Below, piece after piece: positions 59,555 to 64,000 of a stretch of DNA of 64,000 bases. A program made the translations under genes and the position numbers. This DNA comes from Streptomyces spororaveus (GTDB taxonomy: Bacteria > Actinomycetota > Actinomycetes > Streptomycetales > Streptomycetaceae): assembly GCF_016755875.1 (NCBI RefSeq), contig NZ_BNED01000005.1:4416001-4480000 (forward strand). The letters are read 5' to 3'. Every line of letters begins with the position of its first letter. Within the stretch, counting starts at the first letter, position 1. The notes beneath the pieces are model-generated. The model had not been told where the DNA came from. It was given only the letters and a program-made list of their open reading frames with translations, and did not search any database.

Positions 59555-59872
59555 ATGAAAGCCTTCCGGCTTGACGATCTCGAAGCGGAGCGGGCCGCGA
59601 ACGACGGCGCCTATCTGCAGTTCCTGCGCGAGCGGAACATGTCGGTCGGGCTGTACGCACTCGACGCCGGACAGACCGATCCGCAGCTGCCGCACCGGCA
59701 GGACGAGGTGTATCTCGTCGTCAGCGGCCGTGCCTCGATCACGGTCGGGGAGGAGACGACGACCGTGGCGCGCGGGAGCGTCGTCTACGTCCCCGCGGGT
59801 GTCGCGCACAAGTTCCACCACATCACCGAGGACCTGAAGGTGATGGTGGTGTTCTCCCCGCCGGAGGGCTGA
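59555..59872 (+). CDS. Cupin domain protein
   Basis: 105 aa from the ATG at 59555. A single cupin: LPHRQDEVYLVVSGRASITV is motif 1 (one His, one Glu) and VYVPAGVAHKFHHI is motif 2. A small metal-binding barrel, with unknown ligand or reaction. It ends before a hairpin. Confidence 0.88.
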   Translation: MKAFRLDDLEAERAANDGAYLQFLRERNMSVGLYALDAGQTDPQLPHRQDEVYLVVSGRASITVGEETTTVARGSVVYVPAGVAHKFHHITEDLKVMVVFSPPEG

Positions 59873-59898
59873 GCGGCCCGGCCGGATGAGGGTCGCGG

Positions 59899-59927
59899 CC
59901 CTGATCCCCCTAAGGGGCGGATCAGGG
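59899..59927 (+). terminator. Hairpin after the cupin gene
   Basis: CCCTGATCC (59899-59907) pairs with GGATCAGGG (59919-59927), and CCC/GGG can pair inside the loop. Confidence 0.75.
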
Positions 59928-60027
59928 GACTCCGGGGGCTCGCGGGCCCCGCTACGGGGCCCCGGACTCCTAGCATCGAGAGCAGGAAGTAGCGGACCAA
60001 GCCACGGACGAAGAAGAGGTCGAGGAC

Positions 60028-60255
60028 ATGGACGGCATCCGACAGATATTCGCAGGCATGCCCTGGTGGGTTAAGTGGGTCGCGGTCCCGCTGCTGGCCC
60101 TCTTCGTCTTCGGCGGTGTGATCACCAGCATCCTGGGCGCGCTGATCGGGCTCGTCTTCAAGCTGCTTCTCTTCGTCGGCCTCGTCGGCGGCCTGATCTT
60201 CGTGGTGAAGAAGTTCAGCGGCGGCGGCTCGAAGTCCGCCTCCGGCGAGTGGTAG
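60028..60255 (+). CDS. DUF5326 small membrane protein
   Basis: 75 aa from the ATG at 60028. An amphipathic start (MDGIRQIFAGMPWWVKWVAV) is followed by two membrane segments and a Gly/Ser tail (KKFSGGGSKSASGEW). It matches the Streptomyces-restricted DUF5326 family. The function is unknown. Confidence 0.8.
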   Translation: MDGIRQIFAGMPWWVKWVAVPLLALFVFGGVITSILGALIGLVFKLLLFVGLVGGLIFVVKKFSGGGSKSASGEW

Positions 60256-60550
60256 CCGGGAGCGGTCCGGGCGGGTCCGGCGTTGGGCCAGGTGAGGGAA
60301 CCTGACCGGCTGAACGGCTCGCATCCCAGGAATCGGTGGATAGAGTGGCAATCTATGCCGTTCCCTGGGCACCGAAAGCCGGTACCGCCGCTCCGATCTG
60401 CCGCCCTGACCAGCGGCGACACAAACGAGCCGCCGAGTACGACCCCCAGGATCCACGGCATGCGCGGGGGCGGCCCCCGCAGGGCGGGCCTCCCCCAAGG
60501 CCCGCAGCCACGCCTGGGGGTGAGCTTTGTCTCCGGTTCACAATGCCGGT
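60256..60550. other. Non-coding region before ssgR
   Basis: 295 bases with short GC-rich inverted repeats, for example GGGCGGGCC/GGCCCGC-type arms at about 60482-60505 and a CCCCC/GGGGG pair near 60475 and 60516. No gene is convincing. It should hold the ssgR promoter. Confidence 0.4.
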
Positions 60551-61297
60551 GTGCCGACTCTGATCGCTTCGGTGCAACGAGCGCTGAGGCTGCTCGAAGC
60601 GGCGGGGTCCCATGGCGGCGGCGCCCCGGCGAAACAGCTGGCGCGCGAGGCCGGGCTCCCGCTTCCCACCGCGTACCACCTGCTGCGCACGCTGACGTAC
60701 GAGGGCTACCTGCGCAGAGTGCGGGGAGTGTTCGTGCTGGGCGAGGCCGCGGAGCGGCTCGCCGGCGGGGGACTCCAGCAGAAACGTCGCAGCATGATCC
60801 TCGACTCGCTCGCGCACTTCCGCGACACGGTCGGGGCCCCCGTCTACTTCGCGGTCTACCGCGAGGGTGAGATCGAGGTCGTGGGTGTCTCGGACACTCC
60901 GGCCAGCCCGGCCTGCGAGGAGTGGGCCGACTTCCGTGAGACCGGCCATGCGCACGCCATCGGGCAGTGCCTGCTCGGGCAACTCGACGAGAAGACGCGC
61001 AAGGAGTACTACGACCGGCATCCGGTCGAGGCCATCACCCCCTATACCGTCCGGGACCTGCGGTCCCTGGAAAACCGGATCGGGGCCCTCGGGCGAATGC
61101 AGCCGGTGATCGAACGCCAGGAATATGCCCTTGGCACGATCTGCGCAGCCATCCCCATGACGGCGGGCGATACCGTCGCAACGATGGCTATTTCTCTACC
61201 TCTCCACCAAGAAGACCGATTGCGCTATGTAGTCAATCGGCTACAGAGTGAAGTAGGCGCGCTGTTGAGCACCCTCTCGTTCTCTATCAGTATCTGA
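60551..61297 (+). CDS. ssgR: IclR-type activator SsgR of ssgA
   Basis: 248 aa from GTG at 60551 (VPTLIASVQRALRLLEAAGS); a TTG at 60527 is an alternative. The winged-helix domain has LAREAGLPLPTAYHLLRTLT, and the IclR effector domain follows (GHAHAIGQCLLGQL). In S. coelicolor and S. griseus the IclR-type gene next to ssgA is ssgR, whose product activates ssgA. The identity is inferred from family and position. Confidence 0.88.
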   Translation: MPTLIASVQRALRLLEAAGSHGGGAPAKQLAREAGLPLPTAYHLLRTLTYEGYLRRVRGVFVLGEAAERLAGGGLQQKRRSMILDSLAHFRDTVGAPVYFAVYREGEIEVVGVSDTPASPACEEWADFRETGHAHAIGQCLLGQLDEKTRKEYYDRHPVEAITPYTVRDLRSLENRIGALGRMQPVIERQEYALGTICAAIPMTAGDTVATMAISLPLHQEDRLRYVVNRLQSEVGALLSTLSFSISI

Positions 61298-61394
61298 AAA
61301 CTCACTCCTTGTGATCTGCTACCGCTTCCACCACTCTTGTCAAGTGGGTCCCGGGGGATCATTCTTGGCCACTTCAACTACAGCGGGGTAGTCA

Positions 61395-61844
61395 ATGCGC
61401 GAGTCGGTACAGGCAGAGGTCATGATGAGCTTCCTCGTTTCCGAGGAGCTCTCGTTCCGGATTCCGGTGGAACTCCGGTACGACGCACGCGACCCCTACG
61501 CAGTCCGCCTGACCTTCCACCTTCCCGGAGATGCGCCCGTGACCTGGGCGTTCGGCCGGGAGCTCCTCCTCGACGGCATTAACAAGCCATGCGGTGACGG
61601 CGATGTGCACATCGCCCCCACCCACCCGGAGGACTTGTCCGACGTCCACATTCGGCTCCAGGTGGGCGGCGACCGGGCGCTGTTCCGTGCCAGCGCGGCG
61701 CCGCTCGTCGCGTTCCTCGACCGCACCGACCGGATCGTTCCGCTCGGACAGGAGCGCAATCTGGGGGACTTCGAGGAGAACCTCGACGAGGCCCTCGTCA
61801 AGATCCTCACCGAAGCGCAGCAGAACGAGCAGAACGCCGGCTGA
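61395..61844 (+). CDS. ssgA: Sporulation-specific cell-division activator SsgA
   Basis: 149 aa from the ATG at 61395; Met10 and Met11 are alternative starts. SFLVSEELSFRIPVELRYDA, LTFHLPGDAPVTWAFGRELL, GDGDVHIAP and PLVAFLDRTDRIVPLGQE are typical of SsgA. It stimulates septum formation and branching in Streptomyces and helps SsgB/FtsZ localisation. ssgR lies 97 bases upstream. Confidence 0.95.
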   Translation: MRESVQAEVMMSFLVSEELSFRIPVELRYDARDPYAVRLTFHLPGDAPVTWAFGRELLLDGINKPCGDGDVHIAPTHPEDLSDVHIRLQVGGDRALFRASAAPLVAFLDRTDRIVPLGQERNLGDFEENLDEALVKILTEAQQNEQNAG

Positions 61845-61880
61845 ACCGCCGCCGACCGGGATACCCGGCCGCCTCATCAA

Positions 61881-61936
61881 CCGTCGACCGACCGACCGTC
61901 GACCGACCGACCGTTGACCGACCGTCGACCGACCGG
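61881..61936. repeat. 15-bp tandem repeats between ssgA and the YibE/F gene
   Basis: CCGTCGACCGACCGA at 61881-61895 and 61896-61910, a shortened copy at 61911-61921 and CCGTCGACCGACCGG at 61922-61936; degenerate units go on to about 61966. It fills the gap between two convergent genes. Confidence 0.9.
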
Positions 61937-61970
61937 CCGGCAGTCGACCAGCCGTCGGCCGGCCGACTGA

Positions 61971-63488
61971 TCAGCGCTTTCGCCGTCGACCCCGGCCGCG
62001 GACCGGCCCCGCGGCCGGAGCGCCGGCCGGGGATCCCGGCCGGTCGGCGGAAACCACCAGCGCCGCCAGCGCCGTTGTCACGGGGACCGAGGCCACCAGG
62101 CCGATCGAGCCCACCAGCGTCCGTACGATCTCCTCCGCCACCAGCTCGCTGTTGGCCACCGAACCCATGCTGCTGTTCGCGATCGAGAACAGCAGGAGCA
62201 GCGGCAGCGCGGCACCCGCGTAAGCCAGCACCAGCGTGTTGACCACCGATGCGATGTGGTCGCGACCGATCCTGATGGCCGCCCGGTACAGGGCGCGCGG
62301 CCCCATCGAGGGGTCCGCGTGGTGCAGCTCCCACACCGCCGACGTCTGGGTGACCGTCACGTCGTCGAGCACGCCCAGCGATCCGATGATCACACCCGCG
62401 AGCAGCAAACCGCTCATGTCGATGTCCGGGTACAACCCGTGGATCAGCCCGGTGTTGTCGTCGGTGTTGCCGCTGAGGAACGCCCAGTCGATGAACCCCG
62501 AGCCGAGCAGGCCGATCAGCAGCAGCGAGACGAGCGTGCCGAGAACGGCCACCGAGGTGCGGGCGGTCAGCCCGTGGCACATGTAGAGCGCGATCAGCAT
62601 GATGGCGCTCGCCCCGACCACCGCGACGACCAGCGGGTTCGAACCCTGCAGGATGGCCGGGAGGATGAAGAGGGTCAGCACGCCGAAGCTGACCACCAGG
62701 GCGACCAGCGCGAACAGCCCGCGCATCCGCCCGACGACGACGACCGCGACCGCGAAGATGCCGGCCAGCAGCGCCATCGGGAGCTTGCGGTTCACGTCGA
62801 TCACCGAGTACTGGAGGTCGCGCGGGGCGTCCGGCGCATACGCCACCACCACCTCCTGGCCGTCCTCCAACTGCCGTGGCGCGCCCGGCTGGACGATCTC
62901 CACGAAGGTGCGGCCCTTGTCCGGGCCGCTGGTGACCTCGACGGTGGCCTTCTTGCACTCACCTCTCCGCGCGGCCTGCGCCGCACCGCCCCCGGAGGCG
63001 GCGGGGTTCCCGGACGACGCCGCCTGCCCGGCGTTCACCGATGCGCAGTCGACCTGTTCGATCGAGGCGACCACACCCTGCTGGGTCTGCCGGTCGAACC
63101 CCACCCCCGTGCGCTCGTGGCCCGGGGCGCCGCCCGGCCAGAGCACCACCATGCCGACGAAGACGGCCACGGCGAAGGGGATCAGTACGGCGGCGATGAC
63201 CTTGCGCAGGTGCTTCGAGACGGGGGCCGCCGGGCCGTGGCCATGGCTGTGGCCGTGGCCGTGGGACTGCCCCGAGGGGCGCCCGTCGGAGCCGCCGTCC
63301 GAGCCCCCGTGGGAGTGCGCGTCCGAGCCCCCGTGGGAGTGCGCGTCGGCGTGCCCTTCGGACGGTCTGGCGGACGGTCCGGGGTTCGCGTGCGCGTGGC
63401 CGTTGTGGCCACGGGTCTCAGTGGGCTCGGTGGGGGGCTGCAGCGAGGGCGTCACCAGCAGATCATCGCAAGAGATGAGGGGGCCCAC
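61971..63488 (-). CDS. YibE/F-like multispanning membrane protein with His-rich N-terminus
   Basis: 505 aa, or 494 from a GTG at 63455. The first 90 residues are His/Gly/Ser-rich, with repeats (DAHSHGGS, GHGHSHGHG), which could bind metal. One membrane segment is followed by an extracellular domain with a Cys pair (VDCASVN, RRGECKKA). Then come about seven membrane segments of the YibE/F family (SGLLLAGVIIGSLGVLDDVT). Transport is possible; the substrate is unknown. Divergent from thiC. Confidence 0.86.
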   Translation of the reverse strand: MGPLISCDDLLVTPSLQPPTEPTETRGHNGHAHANPGPSARPSEGHADAHSHGGSDAHSHGGSDGGSDGRPSGQSHGHGHSHGHGPAAPVSKHLRKVIAAVLIPFAVAVFVGMVVLWPGGAPGHERTGVGFDRQTQQGVVASIEQVDCASVNAGQAASSGNPAASGGGAAQAARRGECKKATVEVTSGPDKGRTFVEIVQPGAPRQLEDGQEVVVAYAPDAPRDLQYSVIDVNRKLPMALLAGIFAVAVVVVGRMRGLFALVALVVSFGVLTLFILPAILQGSNPLVVAVVGASAIMLIALYMCHGLTARTSVAVLGTLVSLLLIGLLGSGFIDWAFLSGNTDDNTGLIHGLYPDIDMSGLLLAGVIIGSLGVLDDVTVTQTSAVWELHHADPSMGPRALYRAAIRIGRDHIASVVNTLVLAYAGAALPLLLLFSIANSSMGSVANSELVAEEIVRTLVGSIGLVASVPVTTALAALVVSADRPGSPAGAPAAGPVRGRGRRRKR

Positions 63489-63534
63489 TGTTCAGCACGC
63501 CATGGATGACGCTAGCGTGGGGGCACCTTTGCAC

Positions 63535-63657
63535 AACGCGGGAGCTCGGAGCACCGGGCTGAGAGGACGCTGATCACCGTACGAGCATCACGGATGCGTA
63601 CGGGAAGAGGCTGCGTCGACCGCCGAACCTGTTACCGGGTAATGCCGGCGTAGGGAG
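63535..63657 (+). promoter_or_regulatory. TPP riboswitch upstream of thiC
   Basis: The conserved core is clear: ACGCGGGAGC at the 5' side, CTGAGA (63559-63564) of the pyrimidine-binding loop, then AACCTG (63626-63631) and GGGTAATGCCGGCGTAGGGA (63637-63656) of the pyrophosphate side. The GGGAG at its end is close to the thiC ATG, so ligand binding could occlude the ribosome site. Confidence 0.95.
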
Positions 63658-63667
63658 ATCAGGTCTC

Positions 63668-64000
63668 ATGACCATTCAGGACGCACGCACGCCTGCCGTC
63701 AGCCAGGACGCCGACGGCCAGACCGAGCGCCAGCCCGGCTGGCACAAGGGATACCTCGCGGGCTCCCGCCCCGACCTCCGGGTGCCGGTCCGCCAGGTCC
63801 ACCTCACCAACGGCAAGGACGTGACGCTCTACGACACGTCCGGCCCGTACACCGACCCGCAGATCGAGACCGACGTCCGCCGCGGCCTCGCGCCGCTGCG
63901 CGAGAACTGGATCATCAGCCGCGGGGACACCGAGGAGTACGCGGGCCGCCCCGTGCGCCCCGAGGACGACGGCATCAAGCACACCTCCCCGCGCGGCGGC
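63668..64000 (+). CDS. thiC: Phosphomethylpyrimidine synthase ThiC (partial, cut by window end)
   Basis: 111 residues visible from the ATG at 63668. GWHKGYLAGSRPDLRVPVRQ, NGKDVTLYDTSGPYTDP and LRENWIISRGDTEEYAGR are typical of the ThiC N-terminus. The catalytic and Fe-S parts lie beyond the window. ThiC makes HMP phosphate for thiamine; control by the TPP riboswitch gives feedback. Confidence 0.96.
   Translation, partial: MTIQDARTPAVSQDADGQTERQPGWHKGYLAGSRPDLRVPVRQVHLTNGKDVTLYDTSGPYTDPQIETDVRRGLAPLRENWIISRGDTEEYAGRPVRPEDDGIKHTSPRGG

Overview
The window is high-GC actinobacterial chromosome and is almost certainly the replication-origin region of a Streptomyces. The evidence is the order dciA-recF-gnd-dnaN-oriC-dnaA-rpmH, an origin full of TTGTCCACA-type DnaA boxes, frequent GTG starts, twelve parS sites of the Streptomyces type GTTTCACGTGAAAC, and the Streptomyces-specific sporulation pair ssgR/ssgA. 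I see no insertion sequence, prophage, CRISPR array or rRNA operon; this is conserved core chromosome.

Left arm (1-13 kb, mostly minus strand): a partial CDS, a Ser/Thr kinase with a TVP-repeat tail, a convergent secreted membrane-anchored protein, a DLW-39 microprotein, tRNA-Ile(GAU), a DUF3566 membrane protein, gyrA, gyrB, dciA, recF, gnd and dnaN. oriC lies at about 13.3-14.0 kb and is followed by dnaA, read away from rpmH. Right of oriC (16-22 kb, plus strand) is rpmH-rnpA-yidD-yidC-khpB-rsmG-parA-parB: RNA processing, membrane insertion and chromosome segregation.

22-34 kb: a GNAT gene, then on the minus strand trxA, trxB, an anti-sigma/sigM pair, a pseudokinase, murJ and a DUF6049 protein, with cca divergent. 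This matches the mycobacterial Rv3907c-Rv3924c block, but the MurJ and pseudokinase parts, fused in Mycobacterium MviN, are separate adjacent genes here.

34-50 kb: MFS exporter, inositol-phosphate synthase with a PadR regulator and clear operator, class A PBP, GT87 protein, alanine racemase-like protein next to femX, rpsF-ssb-rpsR-rplI, a MATE exporter, and dnaB preceded by a second DnaA-box cluster. 50-64 kb is more accessory: S12 hydrolase, AlkZ-like protein, acetyltransferases, HAD phosphatase, globin-reductase, Nudix, LysR, Cys/Met PLP enzyme, LMW phosphatase, small membrane proteins, a cupin, ssgR/ssgA, a YibE/F-type protein, and a TPP riboswitch driving thiC, which is cut by the window end.

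Functionally the region gathers initiation (dnaA, oriC, dnaN, dciA, dnaB, ssb, gyrase), segregation (parAB and parS) and envelope growth (murJ, PBP, femX, yidC). The most notable sequence-level feature is how parS is packed: inside coding sequences as DVSRET/DVSRGT, at a stop codon, and in the loops or flanks of terminator palindromes.
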